Position numbers and translations under genes: made by a program. A stretch of 64,000 bases of DNA from Branchipolynoe longqiensis (taxonomy: Eukaryota > Annelida > Polychaeta > Phyllodocida > Polynoidae), in contig CM059196.1 of NCBI GenBank assembly GCA_030323885.1, positions 37,178,481-37,242,480 of the forward strand. The letters run 5' to 3'. Shown piece after piece: positions 31,330-42,400 of the stretch; within the stretch, counting starts at the first letter, position 1; each line of letters opens with the position of its first letter. The notes beneath the pieces were generated by a model, which worked only from the letters and a program-made list of their open reading frames with translations, did no database searches and was not told the origin of the DNA.

Positions 31330-32480
31330 GCGCTTGGGAGGGGGGGGGGGGGGGTTAGGCCTGTTAAATGCCTGGCTCTAACCAGAGAGACGAGCCGACC
31401 GACCGACTCCGTCACGTCCTGTTCACCGTCGTGGCAGCCGATTAGCAACAACAAAAATGTAGGTCAATCGGAAACTGCCGATTTGTCGGACAGTCTGTGG
31501 TCGGCCCGTAGACTGGGGGAGACGGCTGAACTGTGGATGACAAAGTAGTCAGTCCGAGGCCTCGCCTGTGACGCCCGACTGGCCGATACCCGGCATGCAC
31601 CTGTAGCTAGCGACTTCCGGCCCCAAGCAGGCTTTGGCAGGAATAAGCCTTGTCCTCGTAACTGTTTCTTTTAAAGTTTTGTTGTAGTCTTTCTTTTTGT
31701 CTTTTTTTGTTGTTGTCCTTTTCAATTATTGAGAACGGAATCCTAACTTCATGAACAAATTAAACTTCCGCCCCGCTAGCTTGGCAGGCATTTGTATTTT
31801 AATTGTTTTTTACAACTTGCCCCGCAACAACGCCTGAGTAAGATACTACAATCCGAGAGTAACACTTAGCAGTGGTCTAGGTTGGTTGGTTGTTGGCGTT
31901 TTACGTCCTGGCAACATCCAATAGTCTAGGAGGCAATTGGGATTTGGGGGGGGGGGGCATCTGATAGGGCTGTTTCATTTGTCTTTGCTTTGTTTAAAAT
32001 GTCAACGACAGACCGTCTCCAGAATCACATTCCACGTTTTTGTCCTGCTGTTGCTGCTACTAATCCATCTCCACTGCCGAGGTTGGCCGCCATCACAGCG
32101 GTCGCCGCCAAGGGGCCTCCTCACGCGCCCAACTCTGCCAGAGGGAGCCCCATTCACCAACTGGTGGCGTCCCGAATGTCATCACTTCCGGACGTCCTGT
32201 ACCGCATCACCGCCCCCGGGGGGGGGGGGGGGGGGGAACGCTGGGAAATTGCGCCAACGCGCAACGTGACCACGTCGTCTCACGCCGCGCGCACCACAAC
32301 AATGACGTATATTACCCGTCGTCATATACAACTATGGCGACCATGTCAAACATGACGTCACCTTGGAAGGTCAGATGATCACCCAACTAGCCAATCAGAG
32401 GCAGTAGGTAGAAAAATTATGTCTCTTCGTCGTCCGAAGTGTGTCATCTCTGGTAGTCGGCCAGGGGTTGTACGATTCGT
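31330..32480. promoter_or_regulatory. CpG-rich segment, possible promoter
   Basis: CpG density is much higher than on either side, with GCCAATCAG (about 32390), TGACGTCA (32353-32360) and two long G-runs (31338-31354; about 32218-32236). An open frame at 31990-32355 has biased, alanine/proline-rich composition without motifs. No transcript start or exon can be assigned. Confidence 0.3.
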
Positions 32481-32529
32481 TCTGTTTGGAAGGAAAGCAC
32501 GCGCTAATTAAATTATATGTTATATCACA

Positions 32530-34140
32530 GTGTGGTAGTTTCATGTGCACCACACTAGGTGGTGCACCAAGTCAATGAGAGTCTATGTAGTAGTTTTGTC
32601 TGTAGCACACTAGATGGCGCACCAAGTCAATGAGAGTCTATGTAGTAGTTTTGTCTGTAGCACACTAGATGGCGCGCCAAGTCAATGAGAGTCTATGTAG
32701 TAGTTTTGTCTGTAGCACACTAAATGGCGCACCAAGTCAATGAGAGTATATGTAGTAGTTTTGTCTGTACCACACTAGGTGGTGCACCAAGTCAATGACA
32801 GCCGATGTCGTAGCTTCATGTACATCACATCAACGACAACCTATGTATTGGGTTTGTCTGTACCACACTAGATGGCGCACCAAGTCAATTAGAGTCTATG
32901 TAGTAGTTTTGGATGCACCACACTAGGTGGCACACTATTTAAAGACAATGACAACATGTATAAGTATAACAGTTTTGTGTGCACCACACTACCTGGCACC
33001 TTAATTTGATTACAACCTATGTAATAATTTCGGGTTCCCCACACTAGATGGTTCACTAAGAATCATTAATAGGTTCGAGTGCACCACACTAGGTGGCGCA
33101 CTATAGCAATGACAACATATATAACAGTTTTGTGTGCACCACACTAGGTGGCGCCCTAATTTAATGACAGCCTATGTTGTAGTTTCATGTGCACCACACC
33201 AGGGCCCGTATGCAGGAGTCAGTGTTAGCGGCGTTTGGTGTTAAAGCCTGACACCGGTTAGCTATCACTGACGTCGGGAACTGTGTCAAGTGTTTTGCAG
33301 GAGCGCGTAACACTTTCATTATAGCTAAACGTGAATTTATTTATAAATTTGGGAAATCCCTCTGCGTCTGTAGCCATATATTAGGCTTAAATATATTAAA
33401 TGCTATCATATTTAACAGAATTACATACGCAATAAGTGAAATTTCATGAAATTAACCCTAAATTCGAAGCAATATTAATGCTGCCGCCGCAACGGCGGTG
33501 ATATTAATATTTTCGAACCGACGGATGCAAGCAACCGCCGCCGCCAGTATGGAAAGCGACGTCGATGCGGCGGCGGCGGCGAGTTGTTTCCTTTACATTC
33601 GTCGATTCGAAAATATAAATATTAATATCGCCGCCGTTGCGGCGGCAGCGTTAATCTCGCTTCGATTTTAGGGTTAATTTAATAAAATTTCACTATTTGA
33701 ATATGTTACTTTGTTAAATATGACACGATTGAATAGATTTGATACCTTACACCGCTGTAAACAGCGCTATACCTCCACTTTTTCAGAGGTAGTGTAACAC
33801 CGTTTAAGCTTTTGGTGTTAGGCCTATCACCGACTCGTGCTTACCACTTTTTGCCGCTACCCGGGGGATTCGCGCCTACCACCGTTTTGGCTCGCTACCA
33901 CCGACTCCTGCATACAGGCCCAGGTGGCAGACTAACTCAATAACAACCTATCTAACAGTTCTGTGTGTGCCACACATGGGGGCGCTCTAAGTTGATTACA
34001 ACCTATGTAATAGTTTCGGATGCACCACACTAGGTGGCGGCCTAAGTTAAATACAACCTATGTAATAATAAATGGTGCATTAAGGCAATGACAGCCCATG
34101 TTGTAGTTTTGGTGCATCACAATAGGTGGCATACTAACTT
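32530..34140. repeat. 55-bp minisatellite, split by insertions
   Basis: The unit runs CACACTAGATGGCGCACCAA, then GTCAATGAGAGTCTATGTAG and TAGTTTTGTCTGTAG. Early units (32600-32760) are almost identical; later ones drift. The array is broken by a 720-bp element (33202-33921) and by a MITE (34145-34495), after which one more unit piece appears (34500-34545). Confidence 0.92.
33202..33921. mobile_element. 720-bp foldback element with GTATGCAGGAGTC ends
   Basis: Ends GGGCCCGTATGCAGGAGTC and GACTCCTGCATACAGGCCC are inverted repeats, extended by GGTGGTAGCG-like text. The centre is a large palindrome. Arms at about 33430-33540 and 33590-33700 contain AATATTAATGCTGCCGCCGC and GCGGCGGCAGCGTTAAT, around a short loop rich in CCGCCG. 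Non-coding. Confidence 0.88.
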
Positions 34141-34144
34141 GCAT

Positions 34145-34495
34145 AGTTGCATAGTCCGATGGTTTAGGATTTCTGTATTTTTTCTGAGATAAATATATTT
34201 GATCGATCACTAGTATCTACTTTACATTAGTTCAAAGTTACATTTATTTTAAATGGTAAACTTTTAAGATATTTTGAGCGCAAACATGGAAAATTAGTTT
34301 TGGCATGTTTACCAAAACTGTGACACCATAGACTTCTGCAGTAACAGATTCTGGGTAAATGACTCAGTATTGCCTTCTACCAGAAACAAATGCTTAATGA
34401 GTGCATCAGTATCTAAGTTAGATATGTTAAATCAAATCTAGATAATTAGTTTGGTTTTGAAAATTTGATATTTCATCGGACTATGCAGCTTTAAT
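34145..34495. mobile_element. GCATAGTCC-type MITE, complete
   Basis: Left end AGTTGCATAGTCCGATG, right end CATCGGACTATGCAGCTTTAA, interior with TTCTGAGATAAATATATTTG and GGCATGTTTACCAAAACTG. It interrupts the 55-bp minisatellite. Confidence 0.88.
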
Positions 34496-34763
34496 GACAG
34501 ACAACCTTTGTTGTAGTTACATGTGCACCACACTAGGTGGTGTTTACTATGCCACTTTAACTACAAAATTGAGAAGAGTTACTGCAAAGTTAACAAAAGT
34601 CTAACACACTATTTTGTGACTATATAATAGATGTAGTGATTGCAGAGTGTCACTTCATAGGTATTGTGCTAAACGGCGTATAGCGTATTAATAGTATCAG
34701 AGTTGACTGGAGCAAAGCCACATTATACTCTATAGGGAAACCCTCTTGAGTAGTCAGACTTAC

Positions 34764-34809
34764 CGTGATAAACACGCAGTATTGCTTCACAGACAAACTT
34801 GTATTGGTT
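34764..34809 (-). CDS. PTPN3/4-like: Gene 2 exon i: last helix of the phosphatase
   Basis: A 46-base exon between acceptor TTGCTTTCAG (ends 34810) and donor GTAAGT (34763-34758). It codes [15 protein letters not shown] plus one base. The family signature [10 protein letters not shown] follows directly on the Q-loop exon in phase 0. It leaves in phase 1, so one further coding exon must exist. Confidence 0.93.
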
Positions 34810-36425
34810 CTGAAAGCAACAAGACATACACTTAGATTCCACATCACTTCTAGCTCTGGTTATTGGAGTTTTATGTCCTGACAACATTTAAGGTCATATC
34901 AGGATGAATACCGACGTGTGTCAGTGCGCACTCATGGCGATTTTATAGTGCTGTCCCACTAGGAAATCAGGCTGCTGGCACTATGACCCGATATCCCACT
35001 CAGTCACATTATCCCGACACTGAGGTAAACAGTCCTTGCCCTATCCTATTACAGTATAACCTCATTAAACCAAACTTGAAGGGGCCCTAGAAATTTGTTT
35101 GGATTAACTGATCATTGGTTTAACCGAGCTTTGGCTTCGACTTTGACTTGGCTTTGGCAAGAATCTGGGTGCATTATGAATGTAATATACAATGTATGTG
35201 GACACTTTGATTATTGTTTTTTTTATATATATACAGTATAATCCCATTAAACCAAGCTCGGTTAATCCAAACCTTCTTTGGTGGCCTGGCAAAATACTAT
35301 CCTTTATCATATAAAAAAGTTGGTGGGGTCATAGATGACCTTATAACCACATGAAAGTTTGGTTTAACCGTACAGTAAGTGGCTTGAGGTCTAACAATTT
35401 TGCTTGGATTAACCGATAATTTGGATTAACCGACTTTGGTGGCAATCAACACTAGACAAACACCAGAACTGCATTTGTTACATGTGTGCTCAATCCTCTC
35501 TATTTTGACATAATGATTGAGACAAACCTGAAGTCACAATAGTACTACTAAAACACTAACAAACTTGGTTTTTTAAATGATCAAATAATTATAGCGTTAG
35601 CTGCGAATCAGTATTATTTTTTAAATGTTGGATTTTTACCAGTATGTCAAATGAGTATCACAATATGTGTGTTCGCTGGGTCGCAGCGGAAGGTTGGGGG
35701 AAGTAGTGAATATATATACACGATGCGGTATTTGATCAAATGTAAAATATTTGCTATGACAAATTTTGACTGTTTGCAATTTACAAACAGTTACAATCCG
35801 TAAACAAGAAACAAGAAATAAAACCTAAATTATTACTAAAACAAAATTCAAAGGATTTTAATCAAATTGGACTAGTGCTGCCCAGGGAGATGAAAACAAG
35901 TGCTAACACACTTATCTGTTATGAGCAGGGTAAACCCGCTACCTGCCACAATCACACAGATTTTAAAAATGTCTTCTTCTTTTAAAGAAACTTGTGTTTA
36001 ATAAAAGAGGGGGCCATTCAGAGTCGAGTCAGAGTTTGCTCAACCCACTTTGTTGTATCTGTCTCCTAATTTCGCAACAATATAAATAATGGCAAGGTTA
36101 AATTAATTAATCACGACCACCCTCCACAAAATCAAATAAAACAAACAAAACACAACAAAAAAGCCAACAGCTACCGAGACCCTGTGTGGCCGGTGGTGGC
36201 CCCTACTCACGTTGGTCTGGATGAGCATGGCTCGTTGGTCACGCATCTGTCTGACGATGTCCAGGGGGTAGACGGGTTGATTGGCCTCCACCAGGCACAT
36301 GGCTGTCTCCATGGTGACCAACACACCTGTCCGCCCGATACCCGCACTGCAGGACAAATGTTAGCACCGTTCATTGTCAAGGTCATACAACTTGTCATGC
36401 ACAGTGCTGTGTACTGCAGACCGCG

Positions 36426-36474
<49 letters not shown>

Positions 36475-39376
36475 ACACACACACACACTCACTCTCACAC
36501 TCTTATGGTGCTGTCACATTACGACACTTCTCGCCAACGCGCATCGACGTATGTGATTTTTTGGCGCAACGTCGGGATACGTCAGGAAGCGTTACACGTG
36601 CGTTGGTATTCATTGATGGATGGCGACGGTCGACGAGGGTCGGCGGCGCGCGTCATCGCACGTAAAAAGTTTTGCACTTGCACAAAACTTTCGACGTGCG
36701 ACGACGCGTGGGTACCAACATTATGGCGACGTTAGGGGCATGTCGAGATACGTTGGACGCGCTGGAATAACGAATGCTAGGCACACACCACGCGCGCGTG
36801 AGGGTCGTTCCCACACGTTGTGCCAAACTGTTGCTTTGTTTGTTTGTTGTTTTACATCCTAGCAACATCTAAGGTCATAACAGGACAGAGCGCCAAACTT
36901 TTTTTTTTTTTTTCCTCACAACATCAGCCGCACGCTATCAATACATTGCGCTGACGCTGAAAAGTTTGATGTGTCTCGATGATTAAAAGTGATTTTGCGC
37001 GCTGGCGGCACGCCGGTGAAAAGCATCGTAATGTGACAGGGCCATTACACACACATACTCACACATTCACACTCTCACACACATACACTCTCACACACAT
37101 ACACCCACTCTCACACACACTGACACCCACTCTCACACACACAGAATAGCCTAACCAGGAAGTCAGTTACAAAAAGATCATTCCTAAGAAAATTACTCAT
37201 ATGGTAACCACACATGCTAGAATTGACGCTGCAAAGCTTGATTCAATAACTGCGGAAACCAGTGAAAGCAAAGCAAAGCGATCCTTCATCGCTGAACCTG
37301 CACATGTGCAAAGGCTTGATTCAATAACCGCAGAAACTAGCGAAATCAAAGCAGTCCTTCATTGCTGACCTTGCACATGTTCAAAACTAGATTCAATAAC
37401 CAGGAAAACCAGCAAAATCAAAGCAGTCCTTCATTGCTGACCCTGCACATTTGCAAAGCTTGATTCAATAACTGCAGAAACCAGCAAAATCAAAGCAGTC
37501 CTTCATCGCTAACCCTGCGCATGTTCAAAACTTAATTCAATAACCACAAAAACCAGTGAAATCAAAGTGGTCCTTCATGGCTGTTTGTTTGTTTGTTTTT
37601 GTTTTACATCCTAGCAACATCTAAGGTCATATCAGGATGGGTACCGACTTGTGACAGTGCACACGCATGGCAACTTTATAGTGCTGCCCCACTGGGAGAC
37701 CAGGCCACCAGCACCATGCCCTGATATCCCACTCAGTCACATTAACCTGACACTGAGCCAACCAGTCCTTGCCATATCCTAATAATACCAAGCGCCTGGC
37801 TAGGAGGCGACAAGTATACATTTTTAAGTCATTAGTTTGACTCAACTAGTGTTCGAACCCGCGATCCCATGGTCTACCAACACAGTCCTTCATGGCTGAC
37901 CAAGTGCATGTTCAAAGGCTTGATTTAATAACCGCGGAAACCAGCGAAATCAGGACTCACCTGCAGTGCACGACGGTCGGCTCGACCATGCCGACCCGGT
38001 TCAGGCGCACCTTGACGACGAATTCCAGGAAGTCTTTGCTGTCGTCAGGCACCCCGTGGTCGGGCCAGGCGAGGTACTGCATCTGCTGGATGTGGCGCTC
38101 TTCACTGCTCTGTTGGATGGGTAGAGGCAAAAGACGCGTCATTAGTTCATCATTCAGCCAATCAAGTCAAGTCAACCAATCAAGCAAGCAACCAATTAGG
38201 TGGGGAAAAATTCCAGTGATTTAGCAATTACAAAAATAATTAGCAATTAAAATATAAATTTAAGTTGCATAGTCCGATGAAAGAATCAATATTTAGAAAT
38301 GAAAACACTCATCCAGATTTTATTTTACATATCTAACTTAGATACAGGTGCACTTATTAGTTGGTGTTGTATTTGTGTGTTTGTTGATATCTTACATCCA
38401 AGTAACATCTAAGGTCATATCAGGATGAGTACCAACTTGTGACAGTGCACACTCATGGAAAACCTTATAGTGCTGCCCTACTGAGAGACTAGGCCACTGG
38501 CACCATGACCTGATGTCCCACAGTCACATTATCCTTATACTATGCTAACCAGTCCTTGCCCTGTCCTATTAATGCTGAGCGCCAGGCTAGGCAGCAACAA
38601 GTATCAATTTTATAAGTAATTGGTTTGACTCGGCTAGACTCTCTAATGCAATCACCTTACCCAAGCCTACCTGTGTATGTGTCATTTCACCTGGGGGGGG
38701 GGCCCAGTGATAGTCATTACAATATTAAAGAAGGCAACCAACCAAAGACAAGAAGCTTACCCCTGTGTGCACGAGCGTGAATTCGCGGAAGGCGAAGGAC
38801 CGCGTCTGTTCTTCCTTGACGCAGGTGACCTGGACGCCGCCGAAGTCGATGGTCTCGTAAAGGTCAGGCCAGTACTGGTGACACTTGACCCGACCCCGCT
38901 CCACCTGGTGGACACCCAAAGGCATTCTTATACATGTAAGAAATGAAACGGCTTGCTGAGCATAGCGGCACCCCACACACACCAAGAGTTACTCTTGTAC
39001 ATGTAAGAATGAACATGGCTTACTCAGCACAATGACACATCACACACACACCAAGGGAATTCTTATAGATGTAAGAATTGACACGGCTTACTCAGCACAG
39101 TGACACATCACACACACACACACACACACCAAGGGAATTATTATATATGTAAGAACTGACACGGCTTGCTCAGCACAGTGACACATCACAGACACCAGAC
39201 ACACACCAAGGGTATTTTTATACATGTAAGAATTGACACAGGCTTACTCAGACCAGCGACACTGCTGGCTGAGCTTTTAAAACATTGGACTACATTTAAA
39301 GAAAATTACTGTCATAAATTGTGATTAACTGTTGGACCACTTCATGGCAGTATTATTATTAGTAGTAGTAGCATAA

Positions 39377-39409
<33 letters not shown>

Positions 39410-42400
39410 AACACACACAAAAGCACAGTATTATGGTGCACTGGTTGAGCTCTTAAAACATTGGCCATTTAAAGACAATTACTCTGATGAATTGTGATTA
39501 ACTTCCTGGCAGTATGAATCAGCCGATTAGACACGAGACAACGGTGGCCTGTGGTCACGTGACCACACACGCGGGCTGGTTACCTTGGTGGTGAGCATGA
39601 TGACGAGCCTGGACTGCTGCTCCCACATCATGTTCCAGAAGTCTCCGCAGGTGTTGGGCAGCGGGCCCTGCGCTGCGATGTACCGGTTCACGATGCCACT
39701 CCCGGGGATCTCCATCTGAATACACCAGGCGCTTGGGTTTTATTTTAGCGGGCGGGGGTAGGGTGGGGGGGGGGGGATTTAGGGTCTCGCAACACCTCGG
39801 GTCACATGTTTAAAATACACACGCATCGGGGTCGATAAAAGATTCACCCCTACCCAGGGTAAGGGTAAATAACAATCTAGTCTAAATCGGAGTTAACAAA
39901 AATGCTGTTGTATGAATCAAGTTGTGAAGTCGCTGGTTCCAGCGCACAATGCTATCTATATTGGTGTAGAGTTGAGAAATTGGAAGAGAATGCAGAAACA
40001 ACAAGATGTCTGCCCTAGAATGCTCTCAATTCAATGTCTAAAGTCGCGGCGCAGCAGCCTCTGCACCGCGATTCAGCCTACCGGTTCATGATGCTGCTGC
40101 CATGGATCACCATTTGAACACACCAGGCGCTTTGCTTTTAATCTAGGGGGGGGGGGGGGGGGGAATTTAGGTTCTCGCAACATCTAGGGTCACATGTGTA
40201 AAATACGCACTCATCGGGGTAGGTGACAAAATTCAACCCTACCATATGAATAACAATCAATCAATCAATAGTTCCATCCTCTAGTCGAGGGTTGGATGCA
40301 ATGGTTCTCCACTTGTCCCGATGTTGTGCTGTTCTGATAGACTGTGAATAATTCAAGCCTGTCCACTGTGAAATATTTGTAAACCATGATGTTCTTGGTC
40401 TCCCTCTCCCTCTGCTGCCATTCACCTTCCCTTCCAACAATGTACGGTATATTGAACTCTGACGAATGATGTGGCCAAAATAAATAAGTTTCTTTGTCTG
40501 TATAGTGGCAAACAAGCTTTTCTTATTTTTAATTTTTCTGAGAACTTCTTTGTTGGTGATCTTCTTTGTCCATGATATTTTCATCATCCTTCGATAAGTC
40601 CACATCTCAAATGCTGCTAAACGTTTGTACATTGTAATAACAATCTCGTCTAAATCAGAGTTTTAAAAAGTGCCGATGTATGAATCAAGTTGTGGAGTTG
40701 CTGGCTCCAGCGCACAATGCTATCTATATTCGTGTAGAGGTGAGAAATTGGAAGAGAATACAGAAAAAAATAGATGTCTACCCTAGAATGCTCTCAATTA
40801 AATTCTTAGAAGTCCATATTTAATCTAGATTTATGTTAGATACTTAAGGTCATCGAAAGTTTTCAACATTTTAAAGGTAGTACAAAGAGGATACTTTTCG
40901 AGACCCTCTACCCCCCACCCAAAGTAGTACGCATCAACATTTCACTGCAGACCGAAAAGAAGTGGCCTATTGAGTTAAGCGCTCGCCTCCCGCTTTGGTA
41001 GGTCACAGGATTCAAAGCACCTGGGTTCAAACCCCGGTTGAGTCAAACCGATGATTTAAAGATTTAGACTTGTTGCTACCTAGCCTGGCATTCAGCATTA
41101 CTAGGACAGGGCAGGAAGCAGTGGAATGAGGAAGACGAATTGTCCACGATTTAAAATTCTCCTGCTTAATCAACTAATGTACAACAAAAGGTTTGCCGAA
41201 AGAGAAAATAGGTGTCAATCCCCAAGAACGAAAACAGGAGCACTGCCCACCACGAGTCAAATAAATTCTATAAATTCTAATAAAACCTTTCATTTTTGTC
41301 ATGGGAATTTATTTCCCTTGGCCACAAATATATAATTGTGAGCTTATTAATTTAATGAGTGTCTATTGACACAAAATTGATTGTCTGCTTTTACATGTAA
41401 AAGCGATGGTTTAAACAACAAATATTTCTCACCATGAATATGGCCTATGCTGCCGACATGGCATAAAGCAACTACCAAACAATCCATAATCATTTTTATA
41501 CAAATTGAGAGTTCAAATACGCTGAAAACCGTATGGTTTGCTCACCTACGGCCGTAGTTGTAATATTACATGTAAAACCGTAGTGTTTACGGCCAAAACG
41601 CAGGTATGCGATATCAAAATTTTATTAAACTATAAAAGTAATTCTTGACTGACACCCACCCCCCCTAGTCACACGCTTGCTTTGTATAACCATGAAAATG
41701 TTGAAAACGTTGAATCACTCCTTAGACACTTACATTTACATAGTTGGCGTTGATGTAGTCCAAAGCACCTTCCTCGATCTTGATAAATACCCGTGTTTGG
41801 TCGTCTGAAAAGAAACCACACAAGACAAATTATACTTCAATAAGCGGAAGAATAATTAAATGTCATTTAGTAACATGCAGCAAAGGATGCTGCTGGATGG
41901 CATGTTATCTAGACTTTGTTACACATATTGCCCAGGTCTACTGCCGCCTTTGAGCAGGCGGGATGGCCAAATGAGTTGAGCGTGCCTCACGTTTTGGTAG
42001 ATTGTGGGATTCGAACTCACGGGTTTGAACCCTGGTGGCGTCAAACCAATGACTTCAAAATTGACACTTGTCGCTAGCTAGCCTGGCACTCGTCATTAAT
42101 AGGATAGGGAAAGGACTGGTTGGCTTGGTGTCAGGATAATGTGACTGAGTGGGATACCAGGTGATGGTGCTGCCGGCCTGGTTTCCCAGTGGGGCAGCAA
42201 TATAAAGTCGCCATTAAAAAAAGAAAATGTTTGTAAGACATAATCATGTTTGCTTAACTGTAATCAATAAAATCATGTTTTAATTTGTTATGTTAAAATA
42301 GTAGTGTGGATGTGTGTTTGATTTCAATGTTAGTTACACAAGTGATATTAACGTACAATTTGTGTAAGATCTAAATTAAAAAGTGCAATGGCTTTTTTTT

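Larger units (their letters stand above)
34810..36210 (-). other. Gene 2 intron h-i
   Basis: Holds a reversed SINE1 (34855-35047) cut by a pogo-like MITE (35048-35440), then AT-rich sequence. About 85 bases near 35862-35950 repeat a module seen at 28370-28455. No exon seen. Confidence 0.75.
36347..37960 (-). other. Gene 2 intron g-h
   Basis: Holds CA/CT microsatellites (36430-36500, 37050-37145), a TGTCACATTA MITE (36507-37043) and a 72-bp minisatellite interrupted by a SINE1 that reaches almost to the exon g donor. Confidence 0.8.
38110..38760 (-). other. Gene 2 intron f-g
   Basis: Contains the left third of a GCATAGTCC MITE (38263-38365) cut by a reversed SINE1 (38372-38640). Nothing else recognised. 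Confidence 0.75.
39716..41733 (-). other. Gene 2 intron d-e
   Basis: Holds the exon e duplication, a 5'-truncated LINE (40255-40640), long G-runs (about 39764 and 40146) and a SINE2 (40955-41190). From 41190 to 41733 I see nothing. Confidence 0.8.

Noticed and set aside
31640..31690. Alternative terminal exon for gene 2 with a 40-codon tail
   Set aside because: The frame after an AAAAG/AAACAG acceptor is open and ends in TGA, but the sequence before it is purine-rich, not a pyrimidine tract.
31937..32355. Overlapping frames of 110 and 121 codons
   Set aside because: They run through a G19 tract in a CpG-rich region, with low-complexity composition and no motifs. Treated as possible regulatory DNA instead.
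36184..36735. 183-codon plus-strand frame
   Set aside because: It is the shadow of phosphatase exon h on the other strand running into a CA microsatellite and a MITE.
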